A DNA stretch of 64,000 bases from Oikopleura dioica (GCA_907165135.1 OU015568.1:6704501-6768500), one strand, 5' to 3'. Positions 22,590 to 35,539 are shown, numbered from the stretch's first letter. The notes: generated by a model not told the origin, from the sequence alone. Program-made: numbers and translations.

Positions 22590-25500
22590 ATGATTATCAT
22601 CTTCCTTGCAGCTTTCTTGAACTTGGCTTTCAGTCAGTACAGTTTCAGGACCGTGGATTTTAGTTCCTTGATCATTTTCTAAAATTGAAATTCTAGTGAT
22701 AATTTGAAGTGCTCCCCGGAGAAAGTGGACTAAACCAATTTTCGGAAGTGAATTTTTGGATAACCAATAAGATTGCTGTATTTGGCCTACCGGCCAATCA
22801 AAACCCTTTCCATAAAAATCTGTTCCAAAAATTGGTTCTACCCGAGAAAGTTGCTAGAATCCATTTGTCAGCTCAGAAAACTACTTGTTCAAGATATCAG
22901 AAAACTCGGAAATTGGGACGGTTTTGGAGGGAGATTCGCTTAAAGTCCGACCGGCATGCGCAGAAGTTACGATGAACATATTTTCTCCTGACTTTGATTT
23001 CAATAGGAAAGTTTTACAAAATGAATCGAGATTCATTATGAGGTATAATTTGTAATACGTAATAAAAGCGCTGGGCAGTTGGTTTCATTACGCGTGTTCG
23101 ACCGCGAAGCTCAAAGGAAAGGGTTCTGCTGAGGATGATCCGCTCAATCGAGCCTCCATCTGGATACTCTTCGCCGTAAATCGATATTGAGATGATTCTG
23201 CATAATTTAGAAAAAAATAATTACTCGGATAAAATATATTGACCGCGCATTAATATTGACACGTTTCAGATTTTGATCAACAAATTCAGAATATACCCTC
23301 TTTCAAGTCGATATCAGTTTCATATTGAAGCCAGTATTGGCGAAGTTGTGACGTTGACGGCGTTTATTACAGGCACTGCTCATCGAAAATAATGACCAAG
23401 TTTAAAAACCTGTGTAAAAAATCTGAATAAGGGAACCTAACTTAGGGTGTGAAGAGTCATAAACGAAAAGCCGCGCAGCGGCTTTTTTAATCTCGAAGCC
23501 GCGAAGCGGCTTTGCCCAAATTACCATTAAGAATGGTCCATTCTGACCAATTTTTAATTCTAGCGAAGCCGCTTCGACCCTGACTCAAGTTTTCTACACA
23601 GGTTGCTGAGCCCAAAATTTGGTAAAATTTTTCGAGCTTGAAAAAGTCGAAATCATGGATGAAAATGACAACTTCCCAGTTTTCCTCAAACCCTACGATT
23701 TTATTTCTATTCAATGGGCCCCAAATCAGACTGTTTATAATTTGAGTGCAACAGACGCAGATCAAAATTGGAATGGCCAAATATATTATCGGCTTACTGA
23801 AGATACTGATCTATTTGTAATTGAAGGGAGTATTCTGCGGTCAACCTCGATCGACCCGGGCGAAGAAACGCAATTAATAGAAATTGAGGTGCTTTTTGAA
23901 AATGAGCTGTTTCTCTGTAGTAAATTGATTTTAGGCTTACGATGGGGGGATTCCTCCGAAATCTTCGACGATGATTCTTCAAATTTCACCGACTTCGGAC
24001 GATTTTGAGTCCGGTCCAAAGATAGCCAACACTTATTTCTCTGTGGAAACATGTTATCAGCAGCAACAGGTTGTTGGAAAATTGGAGGTCAAAAACCTAA
24101 AATCAAAGTCGACGGAACTAGAGTTTAAATTCGTCGAGAAAAACTCAAGATTTGAAATTGACAAAAAATCTGGGTGGATTTGGACGAAAAATTTGCTCAA
24201 ATACTCTTCTTATGAATCAATCGCAGTGAGAGTTATTGTGAGAATAAAAGAAAACGAGGAGATTCAACTCAGAGAAGAAATTAAAATCAATCTGAGCTAC
24301 TGTAAGAAAATCGCGCCAGAAATCAAGACAAGCTCTTTATCCGTCCAGATTCATTATCAATCTGAAAGAAGCTTTGTCGTTGGAAAAATTGAATATTCGA
24401 AAGAGCCGATTTCAACGCGTTTGGAAATTCTGTGGGTCGAAAACGTTCGCTACTCGACGAACTCGTTTTGGATCGCGAATGGCAATCTGCTCATGGGAAA
24501 ACGCTTCGATGGCGAAAATCGAAAACTCGAAAGTACTCGAAAAGTTCTGCTGCGCGCGTGTTTATGGGAGTCCCTTACGGTCTGTTCCCTTCGAAACATT
24601 ACAGTAAGCATCAGTGATCAGCGACTTGGCGCGAGTTTTATTCATCCATCAGTGATTCCCGTTGAAAAGGGAAGGAATAAATTTACATTGAAATCATTCG
24701 ACGGTGAGGGGCGAAATAGTGGAAAGAAAATCGACTTAGACTCATTCAGCAAAAGATACTCTTTGTCCTCCTTTGGCAGATTCTCCTTTACCGGCGAGTT
24801 GAAGAATACCGAAGAAGTGTTTCTCAGTGTGGGATCATCTCCTGCGAAATTGACGCTGATTCCAGTCGGAGAAAAAGTCGCTGGAAATTGTCAAATCGTG
24901 CCGGAAATGATTACAATATTCACGGATTCCGAAGACGTCCCATTCGCGGAAATCAACACGAATTTGACGACTTTGTTTCTCGCGAATTTCAGGAACTTCG
25001 ACTCTGACTCTCCTCAACAACCATTTTTGAAAGTGAAGAATCGACGAATTTTCCCAGAAAGTAGCCTGAAATCCACCCGGGTTGGGCTTTATACAGCGGA
25101 TGTCTACTGCACTACGGGCAAAATCTATAATTTGGCGAAGATTTCGATCAGAGTTGTTTCGAAGGAATTAAATTTCATCGCGACCGGATTTGATCGACCA
25201 ATTTATACGATCAAAGGAAAGGATTTCAAAAAAGCACTTTCCTTTTTTTGAATAATCGAGCTTTGGAAATCCTTCTTAAGTGTCAGAAAACGTCAAGCCC
25301 GGAACATTTCTTCTTTCTTTGCGACGGGATCGAAGATGTCCAGGAGCGCGATATTCGACGGCGACGGATATTATCGAAATTGATGCAAATTTGGGGCATG
25401 TTTCATTGAGACAGAGGCTCGATTTTGAAACGCAGAAGCAATTTAGGCTTTCTTTATTTTACCGCTGTGGGGAATTCTCGGCTTCTTCGGTGCTTGAAAT

Positions 25501-28500
25501 TGAAGTCGTCGACATCAACGATGAGGCACCTGCATTCATCACGGCTGAAAACTTCATATTCATCGTCCAGGAAGACTACAGGGGCGTTATTGGAAGAGTT
25601 GAAGCTTTTGATAGAGACTCGGAATTTCAATTCACTGTTCCAGAAAATGATTTCATCATGATCGAGAAGTCAACTGGTATTATATCGACGAACAAGGGAG
25701 CAAAGTTTTCTTCGAAAATGGGTCTCTTTGGATTCAAGTGCTATCTCGACGACGGAGGTTCGAAATCAGAGCGGATATTCTTCTTGAAAATAACTCCAAC
25801 AGCTGCGAATTCTTCGAAATTTTCGACAACGAAGATTTCGAATTTTAAAGATTCTTCCTTGCTCGGCATCCACAGCATTTCTGGACGACGGCATTTCATC
25901 AAATCTTCCTCACCAGCTCGGCTTTCCTCTTTTCTCGAGTACACTCCACTTTTCGGCATTCTGAGGAGAAAAGATTCACCAATCTTTCAGACTTCTCTAA
26001 CAGGAAACATAACACTCGCAGCAATCGATGAGAAAACTGAAACAATCACCGAAAAAGTCCTTTCAATTAGCCTGATCGACGAGCAATCGCCACGACTTAT
26101 TCCGCCACCTCCACCAAGATTGTCGAAACAAGCACCAAAGAAAGACGAAATTTCTGAGCAACTTTATCGCGAATTTAATGTGAGCGAATCAGTAGAAGTC
26201 GGGGAGATGATTGCTAGTCTGAGCTTCACAGAAGGATCTCATTTTGAAAACATTAACTCAGAAGTTTTCTCTATCAATTCTATAGGGGAGATCATCGTTA
26301 GAAAAAGACTGGACTGTGAGACAACGAAGACAATACCGGCCGATTTCAGCGAAAGAAATCTGAAGTACCCAAGCTGGTCAAGGACGATCAAAGTCACTTT
26401 CAACATTCTCGACGTCAACGACGAAGCGCCTTACATTTCCAACGCTCCTGAATCCATCAGCATCAGCGCTTCCCAAGTCGGCCAAATCATCGCCGTTCTC
26501 GATCTCAAAGATGACGACACTCCCGATCCGTTCTTTTTGAGTTCTATTTTCTCGACGCCCTTCGATCTTTCTGACTGCTTTTCGATTAACAACTTTGGCG
26601 AACTAACTCTTCTCAAGTATCCAGAAGACATAACTACAGGCGAAATAAGAGTGGTTGCTTCCGATAATGCCAAAGAAACTATCACTCCAATTCGAATAAA
26701 TGTGGAGAAGAAGCTCTCCAAATTTAGTGGCTTTACTGCAAGAAGCTGTGAGACCCCGGAATACTCTGAAAAAGTGGCCGAAAACGCTAAAATCGGCGAT
26801 AAAATCTTAAATTTACGAAAGAAATTTAGGATAATTCACGAAAATGACAGCGATCGAGCCTATTTTCGCGTTTCTCGCGGATTGTTATTTTTGAAAAAAG
26901 AACTGGACTTTGAGAAGATCGAAACTATTTTCATCCTTCTCGAGATGACCAGAGAAAAGTGCCAAGCAGTCTTGACAATATTGGTAGAAGATATAAATGA
27001 CGAAGCACCGAGATTTCTAACAAAATTTGTTTTCAACGCGACGAAAGAAATTGGAAAGTTTATCGGCAAAATCAGAGCATATGACGCAGACAAAAATGAT
27101 ATTCTCTCTTATTCGTCGGATAACCAGTTTGTGAAAGTTAACGAAGTCGGCGAAATCGAACTGAAAAAGGTTCCGAAAGAGGACAGCATCGTCATTTCTG
27201 TTGCGGCATCTGATGGGTTGCACAAAACGCAGACAGATGTCATCATTTCCTTCAAAGATTCGGCTGAAAAGATGGCAGAACTAATCACGAGTTGGACAGG
27301 GCTCAACGAGACCGATCTCTACACATTTACGTCTGCGTCTGATTTATTCACTGATCATGATCATGGATGTCCATTATTCTACATAAAGAGCAATGTCCTC
27401 AAGTTCAACGATAATTACGAGCGCACTCCTGGAACATTCAACTTATCAATCATCAACACTGAAACCAGCGAAAATTCGACTTTATCGTTGACGCTTTGTA
27501 AAAGAGGAGACCCGATTATCAGCTACAAACTTTCGTTCTCCTCCACACCCGTGAAGCTGTATTCCTTTGGTTCCTGCAGCTCCAGCTCTTGGATTGCCTC
27601 GCTTCCTGAGTTTTTGGAATTGAACGGGGAAAATCTCTTTCTTAATATTTCTGATCAAATTCAATTTCAAAAGTCCATTGGCAAAGAAATCTCGGTCGAT
27701 TTTGCTTGTTTGGTGTCATCGACAATAAGAACGATAAAATTTGAAATCACAGCTGGCTACTTTCCGAAAATGGACTTTGAGAAGGAGCGATACGTCTTTC
27801 AAGGAACAACCGGACGCGTCAACCTTCTTCCGACGAAATTTCAAAGCTATTTCTCGACGAAAAGCGATTCCATTGAAATCAACAAAGACGGAAGTATCAA
27901 CCTCAAAACTTACGGAAATGCATCGAAAATATCCGTCAGAATAGATGCTGTCAGCTTTACTTATCCGACAGTCACGGCAAGTACGATCGTCACTTTCAAT
28001 AAAATCTCAGAGCCAAGAAAAATTATTGAATGCTTCGATTTTTGCCCCGCTGATGATCGGGTCATCCTCAAAGCAGATTCGAAACTAGAAAGGAATAAAA
28101 CTGGACAAATTGTGCCGAAGAAAGCTTCGTCTTCTGAAGCACTGATTATTGAGAAGGGATTATATGGCGATGGGAAATCTTCGATCCTTGCAATAGGAAT
28201 CTCTTCGCAATCAGCAGTAAACTTGAAGCCGTCTGAACAAAAATTGGTTCTGACAAGAGACTCGAAGTTTATCGAGCTTGCAGATGGAACAGTTCGCTTG
28301 ATAGATCCCTCCATCCAGACCACGATTGAAGCTTTTATTTTCGAAAACAAGGAGCCGATAATAATAGACTCTATTCTGCTCCTTCCTTCTTGTGGATCAA
28401 CCTGCTCGCAGAGGGAAGAAGAAACCTTTGAGCTCAAATGTAAAACGACTGATTTGGACATTATTTCCTCCGACAACTGCAGCATCAAGAAACCAGAACG

Positions 28501-29476
28501 GTCAAAGTCTTTGAAATATCCATTGGAGCTTCTTGGTGGCGCTGTTGGAATAAGTTATGATTATAAACGGATCAGAAGAGTGGATTACGAGATTGACATG
28601 TATGATGATGTAGAAAGAGTGATATTTAGCTCTTTTTCTTCAGATGGAAAGTTCAGAATTGCCATTTCTTTGGACAAATGCGGCTTCAAAATCTATCAAA
28701 ACACTGGGGCGCAATTCAAGTCTTCTGGCTGCGAATCTATGAAGCTCAAGAATTTCGCGATCTCTTTTAATGACCGGATATCTATTCAATCTGGCGGGAA
28801 AACGGTTCTAAAAGGACCTCCTGAGCAACCCTTCCAGATGATTTTCGGTGGAGGTGTTTATGGACCAATAAATATTGGAGGAAAGCTGATTCAGCCGTTT
28901 TTCGGGAAAATAAATAACTTGGAAATATTTCCTGAAAACAGCATTGACTTCGTCGACATTGATGATGTTCTAAGGTCAATTAATTCCGATATTTCCAACA
29001 CAGAAGAGTGCAAAAATGATCTCTCTTTTGAGCGATTTTTCTGCTCAAAATCATCAGATAAGAATTTTAGCTCTGCTGGATTCTTAGGAAAGGTTGTCAT
29101 TTATAATTTCATATTGCTTTCGTTTCATAAATACTTTCATAAAACAACCATGCAAGCTTCATTTTCCATCGCTACTTTATTCGCGATAATATTTCTTGCG
29201 ACATTGAATTTGGTTTCCCGACGGTTCAACTTGTTTTCATTCAAGCCAATGGAGAAGAAATCAAACTCCCTAGCAACACTGCCCCAGCCAATGACCCCGA
29301 TGGCAAATCAACAAATCACTCAAGAAACGCCGATCATGAACGATGCGAGTTCCAACGCTAATCTTTCTGTCAGCAATCGGCACGAGTACTTGAGCGCCGT
29401 TTCTTTCAATTCTCTTCGCCGACCTCCAAATATCATTACCTCGCCGGGAGATATGGAGCGCGAACTTGTTCTTTGA
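22590..29476 (+). CDS. Cadherin-family adhesion receptor
   Basis: A signal peptide (MIIIFLAAFLNLAFS) at 22590 is followed by extracellular cadherin repeats with recurring calcium motifs: SSENYLFKISE near 22870, MDENDNFPVF near 23660, AYDGGIPP near 23935, VVDINDEAPAF at 25505, LDVNDEAP at 26410 and VEDINDEAPRF at 26990. Introns at 23373-23646 (GC-AG, containing a MITE), 23889-23934 and 25217-25280 (GA-AG) keep one frame. The membrane-proximal part at 28500-28960 resembles a laminin-G fold (GKFRIAISLDKCGFKIY). One transmembrane helix lies at about 29155-29215, then a tail of about 85 residues ends ERELVL, a possible PDZ ligand. Exon borders before 22850 were not all resolved. It acts in calcium-dependent cell adhesion. 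Which cadherin subfamily it belongs to is not decided. Confidence 0.85.
23373..23646 (+). other. GC-AG intron with inserted MITE (cadherin)
   Basis: Donor ACAG then GCACTG and acceptor AAAAAG then TCGAAATC give TAFIT|VEIMDENDN, the standard end of a cadherin repeat. The GT choices do not give this frame. Confidence 0.7.
23405..23612. mobile_element. AAGCCGC-type MITE, copy 1
   Basis: Ends AACCTGTGTAAAAAA and TTTTCTACACAGGTT form an inverted repeat. The interior has inverted AAAGCCGCGCAGCGGCTTTT words. The same ends occur at 37556-37690. Lies in a cadherin intron. Target duplication not identified. Confidence 0.6.
25217..25280 (+). other. GA-AG intron (cadherin)
   Basis: Donor AAAG then GAAAGG and acceptor TTAAG then TGTCAGAA join in phase 1 to give YTIK|VSENVKPGTF, an exact cadherin-repeat opening. 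Without splicing the frame stops at 25251. Confidence 0.8.
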
Positions 29477-29697
29477 CAAAAACTTTCTGTAATAAAATTT
29501 TTATTTATTTAAAACAAATTATTTCTTAATCCATTCCGATTAATATATTTACGTAATGATTATTTGCCTTGCACATATTTTATTTTATAGTATAAATAAT
29601 AGATTCAACACGCACGAGGCTATTTTATTCTCGAATTTATTCACCAGATATATCGACGATAGAATTTCAGGAAAAAAGCTCCTTGAGTATTTTTCTT

Positions 29698-30271
29698 TTA
29701 GCATTTTTCTGGATACTGACCACCAAAGCGTTTCGATCTCAGTCTTTTCTCCCATCCGTTTTCAGTGCAAACAATAACTTGGTTTAAGCCTCTTGAGAAG
29801 GAGTCACACTTCGCATTACATACGCGAATATTATACCTCCTAAATTTATTTTTATCTAAATGCCTTGCTCGATCTTTGCAATCCCATGATCCGTTCTCGA
29901 TTGGGAAGAGTTTTGGAACGTCATCGAGGTGGCATAAATTCTTGACTGAGGCAATTTGCGTTGATTATTGGTCGCTCGCCTCCGACAAAATCATCCTCAT
30001 CGTTATTGCAATAGCCATTGCAAACCCAGCGTTTTGCTTCAGCATCATCAAAACCAGCATTCGATGGCGGAAAACCAACTCTTTTCTTGCAATTCCAAAA
30101 CCCATTTTTGATTGGATTCAATTCTTGAAGCTTTAATTTTTTGAAATAAATACTCAGATTGTCTGTTTAACGAACCTCTGTTATGACACTCAAGCAGTCT
30201 CCTCCTATAACGACTCTCGACTCTTCATCCGAAGCTGCGGTAGCTAGAAAAAAAGCGGAAAAAAGCTTCAT
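29698..30271 (-). CDS. Small Cys-rich secreted protein with two sushi-like repeats
   Basis: Signal peptide MKLFSAFFLATAAS; a GT-AG intron follows GDCLSVITE. Two related units follow: NPIKNGFWNCKKR...RWVCNGYC and FPIENGSWDCKDR...IRVCNAKC...VIVCTENGW, ending YPEKC. The pattern Cys, NG-x-W-x-C, Cys resembles a diverged sushi (CCP) repeat, a module common in secreted larvacean proteins. The reading frame changes between the units at about 29905-29950. I could not place an intron there, so this is either an unrecognised splice or a frameshift. Function unknown. Confidence 0.55.
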
Positions 30272-30536
30272 TTTATGACAAGATATAGAAATGAATTTCC
30301 AGCAAGCTGACTATTTTTATAAAGAATACAGGTGGCGCTAGAACAATCCCACACAAGTATTCCCACGGAGAGTCTTTTTGTCAGGCTTGACCTGCGAGTT
30401 TGGAATGTTTAGGCTAATCAGATTTAACCGTACGCGGGACACGCGCGAAACAATATCGCTGATATGAACTCATAATATACATAATGTATGGAATTTCCAT
30501 TAGAAATGAGAGCATGAAAAACTGTTTTATTCTAAT
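30272..30536. other. Short intergenic region
   Basis: Upstream of the Cys-rich gene and downstream of the claudin gene, both on the minus strand. Nothing recognised. Confidence 0.4.
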
Positions 30537-31605
30537 TTACAGATTTGATTGATTAAAACTCATTCTCAGATTATGATTGTTTGGGTGGACATTTACATAA
30601 TCGTGATCCTCGACAAGACCACTCGGAATGAAGACGTCATAATTTCTGTCGAAATTAGTCGTCATCGAAGGAATATAGTCTCCGCCGAAGACATCTTCGT
30701 TGAGCTCTTCGTCCATAGCTGGATTTTGAAAACCTTCATTGTGAGGAGCGTCAGCGTACTCTCTGTCGGACTGTCTGTCTCGTAAGATGTGCTTGAGATG
30801 ATCGTTTTTTCGAAAGAGTGATCCAGATATCATCAAGAATCCGCCAATGAAGCTCAAAACGGATGAGACGATGCCTAGGAAAAAAATTTTAATTGACGAT
30901 TTTGATCGATTTTGATTGAATCTTACCTAGAATAAAACCAGTATCCGCTTCCATGGTGATACTATCCGCTCTTGGCTCTCTGAGTCCAATATAAGGACTT
31001 AGGGAATCGTACGTTTCGCGAAACCTCAGCACCATGTAGTAATACCAAGTCATCACCGAAGCAAAAAAGAAAATACCGCTTATTAAACAGCCCAGACCAG
31101 CCAAAATGCCGAAAAATCTCTTCGTTGATATCAACAAGTTGAAATCGCTCTCATACGCGTCTGAAGAGTTGAAAACGCCGAACGTAAGAAATGATATTTT
31201 TGAATTTCGAAGTCTTGGCTCGAGTCGAAGTGGAAGATGGTTGGAGAAAAGACTGTTCATTCCAATTATGAACGCGAAAAACCAGAAAATCATTGATGAA
31301 ATTCCAAGCCCTCTTGAAGATTTGATGAAGGGCGGGGTCATCGTAAAGATCCTTTGAAAAGATTCTTACAAGTCTAAATTTCAAGTAGAAACTTACTCAG
31401 AATAGGGAATGCAGAGAGCAGAGCTAGAGCTCCCACCAATTCCACGATCTCGCATCGAGCACTTACTCCAGAGCCCGTAAACATGAGTCACCGCAGTGGT
31501 GTCTGGATTTTGCTTCGACCAAAAGTCCAAGCAAAGACAAACCAAGAAGAATATTCCGCAGCAGATGTGTAGTAGAAAACCGATGAGTTGAAATCGAACA
31601 TTCAT
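30537..31605 (-). CDS. Claudin-like tetraspan membrane protein
   Basis: Three exons joined in phase (introns near 31355-31396 and 30876-30928, both GT-AG). Four hydrophobic segments: residues 5-27 (IGFLLHICCGIFFLVCLCL), then IFWFFAFIIGM, FFGILAGLGCLISGIFFFA and GIVSSVLSFIGGFLMISG. The first extracellular loop has the claudin signature: FWSK, then YGLWSKC and a second Cys 15 residues on. The long C-terminal tail of about 90 residues is acidic and Tyr/Asn-rich. Family role: barrier formation at tight or septate-type junctions, or the wider PMP22/claudin group. It is followed upstream by a related gene on the same strand. Confidence 0.8.
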
Positions 31606-31647
31606 TTCTCAATCATCTGAATCAGAATAAATCAAGTTTCGTTTAAT

Positions 31648-32684
31648 TTATAAGTCGTTGTTGTCAAAAGAGCTGGGAATATAAGCAGGATTTCTGAAAT
31701 TTTCATTTGATTGGTAGTTTCTTTCAGTGGCCTTTTCAAGGCTCTTTTGAGTGAGATATGTTCTCGAGCTCCACCAAATTAGCACTCCGTTGACTATCAA
31801 TAGAATCGCGAAAACAAGAGCTAGAATACATCAACAAAACAATTATCATTCTTTATTTACCAGCATAGATAACAGGTTCTAATTTCTGTTCGTTAAAGTC
31901 TGCTCCCCAAACTCCAAACGTTCCAGTTAGAGTTTCCGCTTTCAATTCTTTATGAGTGTTCTCAAAGTCAAAGACGTAGCGGACCATCCAGAAACAAATT
32001 GCGACGATCGAAAATGCTCCGCTGACGACAGAAAGCACGCTCGAGAAGATGCAGAATAATCGTTTGTTTCTCATGTTTCGCTGGAGGCAATTTGTGCAGG
32101 ACATTCCAACAAGCTGGGTGCATAGAGCTAGAAACCAGCAGACGGACGAAAGGAGGAGAAATATTCGTACGGCGATTATGCCCTCTTTTTTACAGTTACA
32201 GTTATACGTTTGTGATAATATTTGTTTGTAAAGATGTAAGGTACCCTGGAAAAGTCGCCGAATGTCGCTGAATGTCGCCAAATGTCGCCGAATGTCCAAA
32301 AGTTTCTTTTGAAATTTATGCATTGAAAACCAAATTTCTTCTCGAAAATTCTGTTTTCAAAAATAATCGGCGACATTTGGCGACATTCCGCGACATTTCG
32401 CGACTTTTCCAGTGTCGCCCGAAGATGTAACCATAGCTGGAATTCCAACTTGAAGTTTATCGTAACTCCTGTAACCTCCATCTTTCCCCTCGATTGTCAG
32501 GGACTTTTTCCAAATTCCGTATCGCCAAATTTCATCGCCATCTTCTTCAAAGCTCCAGTTTCCGATTACGAAGACGATTGTGATGAAAAGGCCACAGAAG
32601 AGGCAAATTATGAATTCTGAGTATTCAAGACCTGAGTGTTAACTGCAAATTACCTAGAATTTGTATGCTGGCTGTGGAAGGCAT
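31648..32684 (-). CDS. Second claudin-like tetraspan, Cys-less first loop
   Basis: Starts MPSTASIQIL (ATG at 32684). A 37-bp intron leads to FIICLFCGLFITIVFVIGNW. The first loop has RYGIWKKSL but no Cys pair. The frame then needs an intron from GTTACATC to AAAAGAG, which contains a 182-bp MITE; without the MITE this intron would be 58 bp. Later segments are IIAVRIFLLLSSVCWFLALC, FSSVLSVVSGAFSIVAICFW and ALVFAILLIVNGVLIWW. The tail ends SSFDNNDL. Tandem with the gene at 30537 and probably an old duplicate. Loss of the loop cysteines argues for altered extracellular contacts. Confidence 0.75.
32231..32430. mobile_element. 182-bp MITE with 9-bp target duplication
   Basis: Element 32240-32421 is flanked by exact AAGATGTAA (32231-32239 and 32422-32430). 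The ends form an inverted repeat around CTGGAAAAGTCGC, with repeated GAATGTCGC words internally. A 9-bp duplication points to a Mutator-like or similar family. It sits close to the donor site of a claudin intron. Confidence 0.75.
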
Positions 32685-33221
32685 AGCAGAAGTTTGTTCT
32701 CTATTTGAAAAGATCGCGAAGTTAAAATAATTGAACGAAATCTGGAGACAATGACGAGACAATAAGAAAGGGAAAGGGCTATAAAATCAGCCGCGTAAAA
32801 TCATTGTAAGCCTACCAGTCAAACAAATGCCTTCTGAATACCGTTTATCCTCCATAAATTAGGACCTCCCTAATGGCCAACAAAATACACTATGCACGTC
32901 GATGCATGAATATTAATTAAATTCGCTTCCGATAATTGCCTAAGTGTCCATTAAAGTGCGAATTATATAGATTACACTGTAGTCCATCCATCAGTTTGAT
33001 TTTCTGCAATTTTAAACAACAGTCCGTTTTTTCGTCAATTAACAGGCCGCGAAAAAAAAGAAGAGGTTGAGGGCTTCTTACGCTTCAGCTGCATTAGCGC
33101 CATCTCGTTATTTTTTCCTGTTGTTCTTGGACGGTCACAAGTCAGTCTCTCGCGCCCGTTTTCGTTTATATTCAATCGGAAAAGAGAACAAAGCAAGGAG
33201 AAGAAGAAGCAACTTGCCAGG
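32685..33221. other. Divergent intergenic region (claudin-like and Rab genes)
   Basis: About 540 bases without supported coding. It must contain both promoters. A short open frame at 33067 overlaps the Rab 5' flank and looks accidental. Confidence 0.45.
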
Positions 33222-35539
33222 ATGGAATATGTTTCCGAACTTAGGTGATTATTTTTTTTTCTGATTAAAATCAAGGAAGATTTTTCAGCGAATCCGAGCT
33301 AGCCTGCTCCCGGGAACAGTGGCAACACTATCTGCATTCGATCAACGCTTCGGAACTCATCGGCGAAAATGAAATGTTGTTCCACTTCTGGACAGGGTTC
33401 AACAGCTTTTCTTCATTCTCTCGCGACCGTAACGAGTCACTAATGCGTATTGATCCCGCACAAACCTCATGGGTATACATTCACGCCAACTTTTTGTGAA
33501 CAAAAATGACCGGAATGAATGAGTAGTAGTAGGAATAATTGATTGGAATGAAGTCACTGTAGATCGCTATAAATTCTAATTCTAAAGTATTGAACTCTTG
33601 AAAAAGGGTCGAAATTCAGCGAACCGAGCCCACTCTCATGCGACTTTTCGACGCATTCATTACTTCCGCAGTGAAGGAAATCAGAAGCTTGGCGTGCGAC
33701 AAGTCCATTCTTCTGGAAAGCAGAAAATTGTCAAAGCTGCAGATGAAGAAGCTATATGACGAGATGAATACATTCATTTCTGATGAGCGCGACCGTCTTG
33801 GAAGAGAAATGACTTCGCAGCTGATCCGTAAACTTGAAGGTAGAAATAATTTCTGAGCTCACAAATCAACAAATTCTAGAGCAGCAGAATCAGCAAAACA
33901 CGGAAGTCTTCATTCTTTCGAAGGAAAAAGAAGTTATTGAGCAAGAACTTGACCATCTAAAAGGCCTGACTACGACGCAAAAAGACCAACTCGAAGAATT
34001 CTCCGAAACGCTGGAAAGACTGACCATCAAGGAAGAAGAGCTGCATTTGAGAAACAAAGAACTAGAACTGGAAAACATGAGGCTGCAAAATCAACTGAAA
34101 AACTCGCAATTTGACCTCCAGCACCACCAATTACTTTGCGAAAAATTAGTTACTGAAGCTTTGAATGAAGAAGACAGACTCAAAGGTTCATCGGACTTCT
34201 TGGTCATTTATGATTTTTAATGAATTCAGGGACGATTGACAGTTTGAAGAACAAATTATCACACTCTGCCAGTTTGAGTTTTACAGAAGTTTACAGCCAT
34301 CCTGCACAGGAATGCGTTTTTTTCCCTAGAATCTATTGGCTGAATATTTTAAAGAACGCATAAACAGTCGATAAAAACTCCCGATCGTCTGTACAAAGTG
34401 ATCATGCTTGGCGACTCTAACGCTGGCAAAACTTCGATTATAAATCGATACACAAGAGATCAGTTCACGATGACGGAACCAACTATTGACATAAGTTATC
34501 GGATGAAAGCTCAGCTTACTGCCAGGGGACTTATATCGCTGCAAATATGGGACACAGCAGGCCAGGTAAATCAAAAGTCCCAAAAGAATTTCTCAATTTT
34601 CCTACGAACCAGAATTGCTTCATTTTTGCTGAGTTGAGCTGAGCTGAGCTAGCCTTTTTTAGGGTAGTTGAGCTGAGCTGAGCAGACCCTTATTAGAGCT
34701 CACCTGAGCTGGTTGAGCTGAGCTCAGCTTAGCTGTTTTCAACTGTGTTTTAAGTAGAAAATTTGTGTTAAAATCATTGAGCTGAGCTGAGCTAAATGAT
34801 TACTCTCTGAGCTAAGCTGAGCAGATCATGTTCGAAAATAATTGAGCTGAGCTGAGTTGAGAGAGAATCGTCTGAGCTGAGCTGAGCAGATCAGGTCATT
34901 TTCAAAAATCACTGAGCTGAGCTGAGCGGCTGCTCAGCTCACTCACCTCAGCAAATTTGCAACTCTGCCACGAACTAAAGAATAAAAGAGTAAGATCTAC
35001 ACTGTAGATTCTACAGTAGCCGAAACTAAAATTATTCCCAAAGGAACGATTTCGCTCAATCCCTCGGTGCTACTTTAGAAAGGCTGATGGTGTCCTGGTT
35101 TGTCCCATTACCTTCCTTCTCTCGACAATAAAAAGACTGGTTTTAGCTTGTTTATGATGTCACCAATACACAAAGCTTGCTGAATGTTCGGCGATGGCTG
35201 AATGACCTGGATGATATTACTCAAAAAATGATCGTAGGAAATAAAGTCGATCTCGCCAAAGATCGCCTGGTAACGGCTGATCACGGGCGAAAGATGGCTG
35301 ATGATCTTGATTGCGAGATGATCGAGGTTTCAGCCAGAACTGGCTTCAATATTCCCCAGGCCTTTGAAAAGCTCTCGAGGCTCATGCAGGAAAATGAAGA
35401 CGCAGAGGTAAGCGAGTGGATAAATCATAATCTCGGGATCATTTGCCTGTAGCTCGCCATGATTACCAGATCAAATACCAAAATTGCCCTGGCTTTCGAC
35501 CCGACCTCGGACGAAAAGACCTACTCCTCCTGTTGCTAA
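33222..35539 (+). CDS. Coiled-coil Rab GTPase (RASEF/Rab45-like architecture)
   Basis: Starts MEYVSELSESELACSREQW. Exons near 33292-33471 and 33610-33840 carry a helical N-terminus, and 33880-34190 encodes a strong coiled coil (EVFILSKEKEVIEQELDHLK). The GTPase follows with all G motifs: GDSNAGKTS (G1), EPTID (G2), WDTAGQ (G3), GNKVD (G4) and VSART (G5), with YFRKADGVL and LVYDVTNTQSL typical of Rabs. The C-terminus YSSCC ends in a double Cys for geranylgeranylation. A long coiled coil before the Rab domain is the layout of RASEF/Rab45. I do not see a convincing EF-hand, so the name is by architecture only. A 358-bp MITE lies in the intron after WDTAGQ. An AATAAA follows at about 35620. Confidence 0.85.
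34602..34975. mobile_element. GAGCT-array MITE, copy 1 (358 bp)
   Basis: Element 34610-34967, ends CAGAATTGC and GCAACTCTG, flanked by CTACGAAC and CCACGAAC (7 of 8 match). The interior is mostly GAGCTGAGCT repeats, switching to CAGCTCA near the right end. Inserted in the Rab intron. Confidence 0.8.

Noticed and set aside
34640-34960. Simple GAGCT microsatellite
   Set aside because: Paired ends and an 8-bp duplication show it is the interior of a transposable element.
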